Positions 5,189 to 11,805 of a stretch of DNA of 27,415 nucleotides are shown here, one piece after another; the first letter of the stretch is position 1, and each line of letters starts with the position of its first letter. The position numbers and the translations under genes were made by a program. The notes beneath the pieces are model-generated. The model was not told the DNA's origin. It made no database searches and saw nothing but the letters and a program-made list of their open reading frames with translations. This DNA comes from a virus, in IMG/VR virus record IMGVR_UViG_3300010149_000121, positions 1 to 27,415 of that record; one strand, 5' to 3'.

Positions 5189-5386
5189 ATGAACGAAACG
5201 ACCTACGAAATCGCTTGCCCGACCTTGGGTGAGTCAGAGACCACGACCGATCTCGATCGTGCCATGGACATTTGCTACAGCATGCATGAGGAGTCCGACT
5301 CCTATGCATACATCCGAGATTCATTCGGTGATATCGTCGGTGAGTATGGAGACGTGATGGAAGCAGTTGCACTGGGGTTAGTTTGA
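5189..5386 (+). CDS. Small acidic hypothetical protein
   Basis: 65 residues (MNETTYEIACPTLGESETTTDLDRAMDICYSMHEESDSYAYIRDSFGDIVGEYGDVMEAVALGLV). It is acidic, with an alternating beta/helix pattern: YEIACPT, then a helix DLDRAMDICYSM, then YAYIRDSFGDIVGEY, which resembles small beta-alpha-beta modules of phage moron proteins. No named family recognised. The TGA stop shares one base with the next ATG (TGATG), so the two genes are co-translated. Confidence 0.65.
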   Translation: MNETTYEIACPTLGESETTTDLDRAMDICYSMHEESDSYAYIRDSFGDIVGEYGDVMEAVALGLV

Positions 5387-5559
5387 TGAAACGCACTGGA
5401 TTCTTTATGCATAGCGAGAACCCCTCGCCACTGATGCTGAAGGTGATGGAGTCAATCCAACGCCAACACCAACAAGAGATGGAGTATAGGACGGCAGTCC
5501 GAGCAGGACGCATCCAACCAGACCAGTTCACGAGCTGGAACATTAGCGACAGACATTGA
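5386..5559 (+). CDS. Small basic hypothetical protein
   Basis: 57 residues (MKRTGFFMHSENPSPLMLKVMESIQRQHQQEMEYRTAV...). Starts in a TGATG overlap with the previous stop. It has a Gln/Met-rich helix and a basic centre (RTAVRAGRIQPDQF). No family recognised. Coding support is the overlap and its position filling the space between two other genes. Confidence 0.5.
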   Translation: MKRTGFFMHSENPSPLMLKVMESIQRQHQQEMEYRTAVRAGRIQPDQFTSWNISDRH

Positions 5560-5571
5560 TCGCTGACCCTG

Positions 5572-5577
5572 TAGACT
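5572..5577 (+). promoter_or_regulatory. Putative -10 element TAGACT
   Basis: TAGACT with a weak CAGACA at 5550-5555 (16-base spacer), 23 bases before the ATG at 5601. The same TAGACTAT string recurs at 6745. Confidence 0.45.
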
Positions 5578-5600
5578 ATTCTCAAGAAACAAAACAAACA

Positions 5601-5846
5601 ATGGATCAACCAACCTACGCCGTCCAACCTGCAGCATGGGGCAACTTCGATGGATGGGGTTGCGACTACACACCAACGATCGATGCAGCATACAAATCAT
5701 GCAAGATCTGGCGTGAGATGGGCGAGTCTGGCGACATGATGATCTGGCGTATCCTACCAGGTGGCAACCCCATCCGATGGGTGAGAGTCTATGCAGATGA
5801 GTCGATCGAGAGTGTGACAACCCAGGAGCTGGCACTGCTTTCCTAG
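5601..5846 (+). CDS. Small Trp-rich hypothetical protein
   Basis: 81 residues from ATG 5601 (MDQPTYAVQPAAWGNFDGWGCDYTP); an upstream TTG in frame at 5556 overlaps the promoter and is rejected. Then YKSCKIWREMGESGDMMIWRILPGGNPIRWVRVYADESIE. Two halves with a helix then a beta hairpin around an IWRILPGG turn suggest a small alpha/beta fold. No family recognised with confidence. Confidence 0.65.
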   Translation: MDQPTYAVQPAAWGNFDGWGCDYTPTIDAAYKSCKIWREMGESGDMMIWRILPGGNPIRWVRVYADESIESVTTQELALLS

Positions 5847-5865
5847 GCAACGCCCCTCTACCGAC

Positions 5866-5871
5866 TACAAT
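5866..5871 (+). promoter_or_regulatory. Putative -10 element TACAAT
   Basis: TACAAT 27 bases before the ATG at 5899, followed by an A/C-rich leader. No convincing -35. Confidence 0.4.
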
Positions 5872-5898
5872 TCAGAAGTACACAACACAGGACACAGC

Positions 5899-6120
5899 AT
5901 GAACGGTTGGGCAACTTACGAGACTTGGAACGCTGCACTGTGGATCGGCAACGATGAGACGATCTACCGCCACGCCAAAGAAAACAAGAATCTGGGCTAC
6001 CGCAAGTGGGCAAAGCGTTTCATCGATGAATTCGGTGAGTACATCACGGGCGACGGTGTGGCATGGTTGCATGACGACATCGACCAAGATGAGATGGATC
6101 AGATGCTAGCAGAACTGTAA
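5899..6120 (+). CDS. YETWN/ALWI-ND family protein
   Basis: 73 residues starting MNGWATYETWNAALWIGND. The N-terminal YETWN-x-ALWI-x-ND signature is widespread in small phage and bacterial proteins whose function is unknown. Then an acidic/basic helical region (YRKWAKRFIDEFGEY), ITGDGVAWLHDD as the second conserved block, and a C-terminal acidic helix (DQDEMDQMLAEL). The length matches complete members of the family as I remember them. Own -10 upstream and a GC hairpin immediately after the stop, so probably monocistronic. Confidence 0.8.
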   Translation: MNGWATYETWNAALWIGNDETIYRHAKENKNLGYRKWAKRFIDEFGEYITGDGVAWLHDDIDQDEMDQMLAEL

Positions 6121-6134
6121 GGGGTCGCCCCCTT
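6119..6134 (+). terminator. Short GC hairpin after stop codon
   Basis: AAGGGG, loop TCGC, CCCCTT, beginning inside the stop codon. Stem of 6 bp with no U-tract. It sits directly in front of the next gene's -10. Confidence 0.45.
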
Positions 6135-6140
6135 CCATGC

Positions 6141-6146
6141 TACAAT
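6141..6146 (+). promoter_or_regulatory. Putative -10 element TACAAT
   Basis: TACAAT 23 bases before the ATG at 6170. The place of the -35 is taken up by the hairpin at 6119-6134. Confidence 0.4.
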
Positions 6147-6169
6147 AAACAAGAACACAACCCCACACC

Positions 6170-6739
6170 ATGAACGCCACCGCTTTTAATCTCGACAACG
6201 CCATTCGCATCTATGAGGAGACGATCGCTCCTCTTCATGCTCGCTACCTGGCAGAAGACAACGCAGGCGGCAAGATGAGGGCATCGATGGGCGACCTCTA
6301 TGAGGACGTGGCACAGGCAGTGATCTATGCAGTTGATCCGTCGATCGTGTGTAAGCACAACGATTATATCATGATCGAGAGCAGGGGAGGCAAGAGCTAC
6401 AAGAAAACACAGGTGGACATCCATGCATACAAGGATGGAGAATTGATTTTCATTGTGGAGGGCAAGACCTATCTAGACTCCTCCATGCTGGACCGTGCCT
6501 GTAGTGAGTTTGACAAGATCCGCCGTGTCTACCCTGGCATACCTGCAGCGGTGTTCACAGGACAGGACGCCACCGACCCTGACTCTGCAGCATGGTTCGC
6601 TGATGAGACAGAGCATCAGGTCTTCGTTGTGAACAGCACCAAACAACGCAGGAGCACAGCCCCGATCTTTGAGACAGCAGACCCGCTCGACATGATGGCA
6701 CTGCAGGCATTCGCCCGATGGGTTGACTCCTGCCTCTGA
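6170..6739 (+). CDS. Probable PD-(D/E)XK superfamily nuclease
   Basis: 189 residues. The motif series fits a restriction-endonuclease-like fold: a helix with Glu45 (GDLYEDVAQAVIYAV), a strand with Asp83 (QVDIHAY), a second strand ending Glu97-Gly98-Lys99 (LIFIVEGKTY), then a helix (LDSSMLDRACSEFDKIRR). D83 and E97-x-K99 would be the metal-binding and catalytic residues. A later beta-rich part contains AVFTGQD and HQVFVVNS. Such orphan nucleases in phages range from DNA repair or recombination enzymes to host-genome degradation or restriction. Nothing nearby (no methyltransferase) points to a restriction system. It has its own -10, and the promoter of the next gene lies in its 3' end. The fold call is by eye. 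Confidence 0.6.
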   Translation: MNATAFNLDNAIRIYEETIAPLHARYLAEDNAGGKMRASMGDLYEDVAQAVIYAVDPSIVCKHNDYIMIESRGGKSYKKTQVDIHAYKDGELIFIVEGKTYLDSSMLDRACSEFDKIRRVYPGIPAAVFTGQDATDPDSAAWFADETEHQVFVVNSTKQRRSTAPIFETADPLDMMALQAFARWVDSCL

Positions 6740-6750
6740 TCTGGTAGACT
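6723..6750 (+). promoter_or_regulatory. Putative sigma70-type promoter
   Basis: TTGACT at 6723-6728, a 16-base spacer, TAGACT at 6745-6750, 23 bases before the ATG at 6774. The -35 lies inside the end of the upstream nuclease gene. Confidence 0.6.
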
Positions 6751-6773
6751 ATCCAAAGAACACAACCCACAGC

Positions 6774-6971
6774 ATGATGATTTCACTAGACACCAGAGAG
6801 CACAGCAGCGCCACCGACAAGATCCAACTCTACCCACTGTCTCGCCTGGTGTTCATCCATTGGTCATCGGGTCACTACTCATTGCACCGTGCCCGCTTGC
6901 GTGACATGTTGTTACTATTAGACCAACGAATTGGATTCGGTGAGTGGTGCAACCGTTACGCTCTTAATTAA
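6774..6971 (+). CDS. Small hypothetical protein
   Basis: 65 residues from ATG 6774 (the next codon is also ATG). The in-frame TTG at 6723 is part of the promoter. The sequence runs MMISLDTREHSS..., then SRLVFIHWSSGHYSLHRARL, then a Leu-rich helix (RDMLLLLDQRIGFGEWCNRYALN). No membrane segment or catalytic motif is visible, and I do not recognise the family. It closes the G+C-richer block and is followed by a terminator at 7026. Confidence 0.6.
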   Translation: MMISLDTREHSSATDKIQLYPLSRLVFIHWSSGHYSLHRARLRDMLLLLDQRIGFGEWCNRYALN

Positions 6972-7025
6972 CACTAACCTAGGCAGTACAGTATTAAACA
7001 TAAGACCTAGCACTAAATGATAACA

Positions 7026-7050
7026 GGGGGCAGTAAAATGCCCCCTTTAT
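7026..7050 (+). terminator. Intrinsic terminator
   Basis: GGGGGCA (7026-7032), loop GTAAAA, TGCCCCC (7039-7045), then TTTATTGTA. It separates the small-gene region from the structural region. Confidence 0.85.
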
Positions 7051-7117
7051 TGTATACCCCCGAACGCCGAGCGGGACTCCTACCCGTTCCCTAACCTACA
7101 AAGTGTTACCCAAACGA

Positions 7118-7125
7118 GATAAATA
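7118..7125 (+). promoter_or_regulatory. T4-type late promoter (GATAAATA)
   Basis: GATAAATA fits NATAAATA, the late-promoter -10 used by T4-like phages with the gp55-type sigma factor. It lies 55 bases before the ATG at 7181 and is the first late signal of the structural block. The rest of 6972-7180 holds only the terminator and A/T-rich sequence, including a GGAAAT/ATTTCC inverted repeat (about 7131-7149). Confidence 0.6.
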
Positions 7126-7180
7126 TTCCAAGGAAATCAAAAAAATTTCCCGCCAAAAAAATGCTCAAAATAGTTGAATC

Positions 7181-7387
7181 ATGAAAGACTACGATAGCTT
7201 CATTAATAAGCAAGCAGAAGTTCTCAACGAGTTTGATGATTTCTGTGAACAATTCGAGAAACGCGCTGCCGAGAACTTTAAGAACCCACAACAAGAAGAT
7301 GAACGATTTGAACTCCTCAAAGAAATCTCCGAACCTGGAAGAAGTGCTATCGATAGCATTCCAAGAGATTCGGGAACTGAAAGCTGA
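7181..7387 (+). CDS. Small hypothetical protein
   Basis: 68 residues. Residues 1-50 are helical and acidic (MKDYDSFINKQAEVLNEFDDFCEQFEKRAAENF), coiled-coil-like; the last 18 (EPGRSAIDSIPRDSGTES) look less coding because this stretch also encodes the next protein in another frame. The overlap is 89 bases. It may be a virion or assembly protein by position, but no family is recognised. Confidence 0.55.
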   Translation: MKDYDSFINKQAEVLNEFDDFCEQFEKRAAENFKNPQQEDERFELLKEISEPGRSAIDSIPRDSGTES

Positions 7388-7502
7388 AGTTGAGCGTCTA
7401 AAATCTCCAAGCCTCATGTATAGACGCCCTGGTGCTACCGCACATGAGAAGATAACAGATTACTTGGATGATGTAGATAAAAGACTAAAGAAATTAGAAT
7501 AA
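7299..7502 (+). CDS. Small coiled-coil hypothetical protein
   Basis: 67 residues from ATG 7299 (MNDLNSSKKSPNLEEVLSIAF). The heptad-like QEIRELKAEVERL near residue 20 indicates a coiled coil, and a second helix EKITDYLDDVDKRLKKLE ends the protein. Similar LEEVLS.AFQEIR.LKAEV.RL proteins occur near cyanophage baseplate genes in my memory. The frame is open from 7233, but residues upstream of 7299 look random. The stop overlaps the next ATG (TAATG), indicating coupled translation. Confidence 0.65.
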   Translation: MNDLNSSKKSPNLEEVLSIAFQEIRELKAEVERLKSPSLMYRRPGATAHEKITDYLDDVDKRLKKLE

Positions 7503-8332
7503 TGGCAATTCTCATACCTGATGGAACATCGTTTACTTTAGGTTCTGGACCTGGGTGGAAGATGCTGCCGCCCCCAGGACCATTTGTGATACCTGGAATG
7601 TTTCGGGATGGGGTGAACTTGAATATCTACGAGACCGTGGGGGTAGTGAATGTCACTGCTCAAGCGAACTTGGTATGCCCTGGAGGAACGCCTGGTCCTG
7701 CACAGCCGAGTCCCGAGTTAATCACAGGTATCAGTATTGGTGTCATGCCACCTGGTTGTATTGTACTAGCGGGAGGTGTACCAACGATAGCAGAAATGCT
7801 ACCTGGCACTGATGCTGTGAGTTTTGGGAGTATCCGTGTAGCACCTGGAGTCACCACATTAGTATTGCCAATCCCTCTCATTGGTAATTACACGGAGAAG
7901 TATATGTATGATATGCAGGCAGGTTTTGGAGAAAGTTATAAAGGTAGTGTAGTACCACGTACCAGGGACAATATGAGGGGCGTCACATTTCAGGGAGGAT
8001 TTGGAGTACAGAAAACCTTTAAGCGTGATGAGAAGTTAAAGAGGATCGGTGGATCGGGAAGGCTCTCTGCGTTTCAGGCAACACCTGAAGGTAGGGAGTT
8101 TATTGGACCTGCAGTACATGATATAGCACAGAGGGGTAGTAACTATGTACATGCTTATAAGCCGTCTCTGATCAAAACTCTGCGTTTTCATTATGAGATC
8201 ACAGTCACGAGTACGTGTCCACCATACATTTGGAAGTTCCCAGCATATATCGATGTAGATAATAACTGGCAAAATCACACCAAGCGTACTAAATATCGTT
8301 TAAGTAAGCAAGCAGAAGCGAGAGAAGGTTAA
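7502..8332 (+). CDS. Putative virion structural protein
   Basis: 276 residues, start in a TAATG overlap. The N-terminal 130 residues are rich in Gly, Pro and Val with short beta-like stretches (GTSFTLGSGPGWKMLPPPGPFVIPGMF, VAPGVTTLVLPIPLIG), then a basic middle (QKTFKRDEKLKRIGGSGRLSAF) and an aromatic C-terminus (YVHAYKPSLIKTLRFHYEITV, YIWKFPAYIDVDNNW). I recognise no T4 counterpart. Its place directly before the PAAR protein and in the late block suggests a tail-tip or baseplate part; that role is inferred only from position. Confidence 0.65.
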   Translation: MAILIPDGTSFTLGSGPGWKMLPPPGPFVIPGMFRDGVNLNIYETVGVVNVTAQANLVCPGGTPGPAQPSPELITGISIGVMPPGCIVLAGGVPTIAEMLPGTDAVSFGSIRVAPGVTTLVLPIPLIGNYTEKYMYDMQAGFGESYKGSVVPRTRDNMRGVTFQGGFGVQKTFKRDEKLKRIGGSGRLSAFQATPEGREFIGPAVHDIAQRGSNYVHAYKPSLIKTLRFHYEITVTSTCPPYIWKFPAYIDVDNNWQNHTKRTKYRLSKQAEAREG

Positions 8333-8631
8333 TGCCAGCAGGAAGTGGAATCAGTCGATTAAAAGATCTAGAGAGTGGTCATCAGTGCTGGCCACCTGTA
8401 CCTGTAATTACAGGATCAGCGAACGTCTTTGTGAATAAACTTGCAGCAATAAGAGTTGGTGATATAACTGCAATTCATGTATGTGGTAAAAAACCACCGC
8501 ATGCTGATACTTGTGTAAAAGGGTCTACAAGAGTCCGAATCAACATGTTGGATACAATGCGTATAGGTGATACGTTATCCTTTGGTGCCGTGATGACAGA
8601 AGGGTCACACACGGTATTGGCAGGAACGTAG
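8332..8631 (+). CDS. PAAR-motif spike-tip protein (T4 gp5.4-like)
   Basis: 99 residues beginning MPAGSGISRLKDLESGH, very like T4 gp5.4, with repeats of the PAAR pattern: GSANVFVNKLAAIRVGD and GSTRVRINMLDTMRIGD. His/Cys residues in the loops (H17, C19, H49, C51, H57, C60, H92) are suited to the single metal site at the tip of the PAAR cone. The protein caps the gp5 spike and sharpens the membrane-piercing device. Length matches the family. Start in a TAATG overlap with the upstream gene. Confidence 0.9.
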   Translation: MPAGSGISRLKDLESGHQCWPPVPVITGSANVFVNKLAAIRVGDITAIHVCGKKPPHADTCVKGSTRVRINMLDTMRIGDTLSFGAVMTEGSHTVLAGT

Positions 8632-8645
8632 ATCTGTGGTATAAT
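8617..8645 (+). promoter_or_regulatory. Sigma70-type promoter inside the PAAR gene end
   Basis: TTGGCA at 8617-8622, a 17-base spacer, TATAAT at 8640-8645, 23 bases before the ATG at 8669. It would allow expression of the next gene independently of late transcription. Confidence 0.7.
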
Positions 8646-8668
8646 AATAGAAGTTCATCACTAGAATA

Positions 8669-8818
8669 ATGGCAAAGCTTAATCGATCTCTAATGGGCAA
8701 TTCGTTTATTGAACCAATTCCAAAGAAGAGTCGTCAAGGCAATGGTAAGAACACCAAGTATGCAGCATCGAGTCGGAACAGTGCAAAGAAGCGTTATCGT
8801 GGTCAAGGTAAAGGATGA
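8669..8818 (+). CDS. Small basic conserved cyanophage protein
   Basis: 49 residues (MAKLNRSLMGNSFIEPIPKKS...). The second half, KKSRQGNGKNTKYAASSRNS followed by KKRYRGQGKG, is strongly basic and of a type I have seen repeatedly in T4-like cyanophages at about this length. It could bind nucleic acid or structural proteins; unknown. It has its own sigma70-type promoter, and its stop overlaps the next start (ATGA). Confidence 0.8.
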   Translation: MAKLNRSLMGNSFIEPIPKKSRQGNGKNTKYAASSRNSAKKRYRGQGKG

Positions 8819-9468
8819 ATTTAATTTGCAATCTTCCTGCAGAGAAAGTGTGGGTTCGTAGGGAATACTTACGAGATCATCAAGATGGGCATGGGGAGTT
8901 TGTAGAGGGCGTCTGGGTATGTGCTAAAAGCATACCTGGGCGTGCTTTTTACTTTGAGACATACTTGCCTACATATGGAGCAATGTATGACAAGCTACCT
9001 ATCAGTGCATTTGTAAGATCACCTAAAACACCAGATGTTGATATGAGTCTGGAAAACCTACAATTTTGGAATTGTATGGATTATGGTGTTGCATGTATGA
9101 ACAAAGGATTTGTAACATCAATGGACTGTGAGGTCTTTACAAGAGACCATGGTTTGATGAAAGGTCAATACTTGTTTACATTAGATAACTATCATGCAAA
9201 TCCAGATGTGATAGATAATAATGTGAGTGAAGTGCCTCAAGAGCATAAATCACATAATTGCATTGCATTAGAGAATGGTCAGTATGCATTGTATCCTAAT
9301 AATAGGATGCGTCTGTATGACCTCTCTATCACCCCACAGGAACCTCAATTCCCTGACTTTAAAGTATCTACCATAGAATACCAAGTAGAGGCAGGAATCG
9401 ACTGGGGACGCCTAGGAGACACTGACGATTATTTTTGGCAAACACAACAGGAGAAAGAAAATGGGTAA
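8815..9468 (+). CDS. Conserved hypothetical protein of the baseplate region
   Basis: 217 residues, start in an ATGA overlap. Distinctive blocks: NLQFWNCMDYGVACMNKGFV, EVFTRDHGLMKGQYLFTLDNYHANP, QEHKSHNCIALENGQYALYPNNRMR, and at the C-terminus FPDFKVSTIEYQVE then WGRLGDTDDYFW. I recall this family as a conserved hypothetical next to gp25 in T4-like cyanophages. No T4 homologue is evident; it is not gp53 by sequence. It overlaps the next ORF by 8 bases. No enzymatic function can be named. Confidence 0.8.
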   Translation: MNLICNLPAEKVWVRREYLRDHQDGHGEFVEGVWVCAKSIPGRAFYFETYLPTYGAMYDKLPISAFVRSPKTPDVDMSLENLQFWNCMDYGVACMNKGFVTSMDCEVFTRDHGLMKGQYLFTLDNYHANPDVIDNNVSEVPQEHKSHNCIALENGQYALYPNNRMRLYDLSITPQEPQFPDFKVSTIEYQVEAGIDWGRLGDTDDYFWQTQQEKENG

Positions 9469-9589
9469 TTCACCAACTGATAAGAGCAAAGATTTTATCA
9501 AATCAGGAATGACTCTTATCACTCAAATCGAATCTGACAAACTTTTGAAAAAAAGCAAGACAGAAGATAAGAAAAAGGACCATAAATAA
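9461..9589 (+). CDS. Very small Lys-rich protein
   Basis: 42 residues (MGNSPTDKSKDFIKSGMTLI ... KKKDHK). It begins 8 bases before the upstream stop with a GAGAAAG Shine-Dalgarno-like stretch just upstream. The C-terminal third is nearly all Lys, Asp and Glu. Its stop codon overlaps the late promoter for gp25. No family recognised. Confidence 0.6.
   Translation: MGNSPTDKSKDFIKSGMTLITQIESDKLLKKSKTEDKKKDHK
9581..9588 (+). promoter_or_regulatory. T4-type late promoter (CATAAATA) before gp25
   Basis: CATAAATA fits NATAAATA and lies 19 bases before the GTG start of gp25, overlapping the stop of the preceding small gene. Confidence 0.65.
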
Positions 9590-9607
9590 ACAATAAATCG
9601 TGTTATT

Positions 9608-10003
9608 GTGCCCAATCAACAGTCTTTTAAAGATTTAAAGGTTACTATGAAGCCTCACCCAATTACGGGTGACTTACTAGTAACCAAAGACGATGCATCT
9701 GTTAAACAGTCAGTTGTTAATCTTATATTGACTACTCCTGGAGAAAGATTCTTCGATGATCGGTTAGGTTGTGGTGTTAGCGAATTATTATTTGAACCAC
9801 TTGATTTTGGTACAGCGGGTTTGATCGAAGAAGAAATCAGAACCACTTTGAGGTTGTACGAGTCTAGGGTTGATGTGACAGAATTGTCAGTTGACCCAAA
9901 CTTTGATGATAATGCTTTTGATGTTGAGATAGAGTTCACTATCCGTGGTCGTCAAGACGAACCACCTCAAAACGTCAACTTCCTCTTACAGAGAACCCGA
10001 TGA
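9608..10003 (+). CDS. 25: Baseplate wedge subunit gp25
   Basis: 131 residues of the GPW/gp25 family, a small lysozyme-like-fold protein that forms part of the inner baseplate wedge core with gp6 and gp53 and links it to the sheath. The family signature is clear: TTPGERFFDDRLGCGVSELLFEP (residues about 42-64), IEEEIRTTLRLYESRVDV and FDVEIEFTIRG. The GTG at 9608 is chosen because it follows the late promoter closely and keeps the full N-terminus; an ATG at 9647 would remove 13 residues. The length matches T4 gp25. Overlaps gp6 by ATGA. Confidence 0.95.
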   Translation: MPNQQSFKDLKVTMKPHPITGDLLVTKDDASVKQSVVNLILTTPGERFFDDRLGCGVSELLFEPLDFGTAGLIEEEIRTTLRLYESRVDVTELSVDPNFDDNAFDVEIEFTIRGRQDEPPQNVNFLLQRTR

Positions 10004-11802
10004 AGTATATTCAAGTCAATAATTTAGATTTTGCTGACATCAAGACTGCGCTCAAAGATTACTTAAGAGCACAGACTGATTTTGTCGATTTTGATTTTGA
10101 AGGGTCTGCTTGGAGTAATTTGCTAGATGTACTAGCATATAATACGTATTACACTGCGTTCAACACGAACATGGTGGCTAATGAATTGTTTTTGGAGTCA
10201 GCAACACTCCGTGATAACGTTGTATCTCTTGCGAAACAATTAGGATATAAACCAAAGTCTATTGTTTCTCCGCAAGCAACAGTTAATTTTCAAGTAAATT
10301 TTACAGGAACATACCCAAGTGTCATTACCTTGAAGAAGGGCACGGGATTTGTTACTACATTTGATGATCAGTTATATCGTTTTGTCGTAATTGATGATTA
10401 TAAAGCGGGAGTTATCAACGGTCAAGCAATTTTTGAGAACGTTGTACTCCAAGAAGGAACTTTGATTGAAGAGACTTACACCAAGTCTACGGTATTAAAA
10501 AATCAAAAGTTCATTCTAAAGAACAGCGGTGCGGACACTAGCACACTTCGTGTCAAAGTATTTCCCATCGAGAACTCATCAGAGTTTGCATACTACAATC
10601 AGATTAACAATATTATTGATATTGGAGCATCTGACAAGATCTATTACGTAGATGAAAACGCTGATGAGCAATATCAACTCTTTTTTGGTGATGGTGTAGT
10701 TGGTTCTGCGTTAGAGGACAATAACTACGTTGAGGTATCATACTTAATTTCTGCTGGTGCAGCTGCAAACGGCGCTAGTGTATTTACATTTAGTGGTATA
10801 CTACAGGATAATAACGGTGTTGCGTATCCACTTACCGTAACTAACATCACGACAGTTTCTGCAGCTGATGGTGGTGCAGGTATTGAGAGTATTGATAAGA
10901 TTAAGTTCAATGCCCCCAAACTATATGCCACACAGAACAGAGCAGTTACTGCAATGGATTATGGTGCTATCGTAAGGCAGATTTATCCTGCAGTATCTGA
11001 CATCATTACATATGGTGGTGAAGAGGAGAGATACCCTGAATTTGGTAAGGTCAAGATTGTTATCAAACCTGATAGTGGCGCTACACTCTCTAGTGTAACT
11101 AAAAAGCAAATTATTGCTAGATTGAAAGACTATGCTGTGGCATCAGTCACTCCAGAGATTAAGGATCCATCAATTTTGTATTTGGAGTTAGACAGTAGAG
11201 TCAGCTTCAATACTCGTATTACAAATCAATTCCCTACAGATATTAAATCTAAAGTCACAAATGCTGTAGAAGACTATACTAAACTGTCTGACACCGAGAA
11301 GTTTAACGGTAAGTTTAGATATAGTAAGTATGTTGGTGTGATTGACAATGCTGATCGTTCTATCACCTCTAACACTACAACAGTAATGATGAGGAAGGAT
11401 TTCTATCCACAGATCAATACTACAACATTCTATGAACTTTGTTTCCAGAATGCATTTAAGTTGTCATGTCCTGAAGATGGACCTGTTGTTATGTCAACAG
11501 GATTCAAGGTAACTGCTTATCCTAATGTTGTCGTTTATTTTGAGGACAGGGATGGTAAAATCGTCCTATATAGATTGGATCCTGGTACAGGTGAAAAGAT
11601 TGTCCTGAACGACAATATTGGTGATGTTGATTATGAGGAAGGCGAAATCAAATTATATGATGTAACCATCTTACAGGGAACCTTCTTTGACAACAGAATC
11701 TCGGTTCGAGTGATCCCACGTAACAACGACATTAATGCATCTAGACACATGTATCTAGATTTAGATGTTGCAAACAGCAAGTTCGCGGTATATCCAGAGT
11801 AA
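10000..11802 (+). CDS. 6: Baseplate wedge subunit gp6
   Basis: 600 residues (T4 gp6 is 660). gp6 dimers join the six wedges into a ring around the central hub and control sheath contraction. The N-terminal block is diagnostic: WSNLLDVLAYNTYYTAFNTNMVANE, then FLESATLRDNVVSLAKQLGYKP (residues about 38-90). The middle contains a baseplate J-like region (GGAGIESIDKIKFNAPKLYATQNRAVTAMDYGAIVRQIYP, about 288-330). The start is in an ATGA overlap with gp25, so the two are made in balanced amounts. Complete, with no sign of a frameshift. gp7 begins three bases after its stop. Confidence 0.95.
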   Translation: MKYIQVNNLDFADIKTALKDYLRAQTDFVDFDFEGSAWSNLLDVLAYNTYYTAFNTNMVANELFLESATLRDNVVSLAKQLGYKPKSIVSPQATVNFQVNFTGTYPSVITLKKGTGFVTTFDDQLYRFVVIDDYKAGVINGQAIFENVVLQEGTLIEETYTKSTVLKNQKFILKNSGADTSTLRVKVFPIENSSEFAYYNQINNIIDIGASDKIYYVDENADEQYQLFFGDGVVGSALEDNNYVEVSYLISAGAAANGASVFTFSGILQDNNGVAYPLTVTNITTVSAADGGAGIESIDKIKFNAPKLYATQNRAVTAMDYGAIVRQIYPAVSDIITYGGEEERYPEFGKVKIVIKPDSGATLSSVTKKQIIARLKDYAVASVTPEIKDPSILYLELDSRVSFNTRITNQFPTDIKSKVTNAVEDYTKLSDTEKFNGKFRYSKYVGVIDNADRSITSNTTTVMMRKDFYPQINTTTFYELCFQNAFKLSCPEDGPVVMSTGFKVTAYPNVVVYFEDRDGKIVLYRLDPGTGEKIVLNDNIGDVDYEEGEIKLYDVTILQGTFFDNRISVRVIPRNNDINASRHMYLDLDVANSKFAVYPE

Positions 11803-11805
11803 TAG

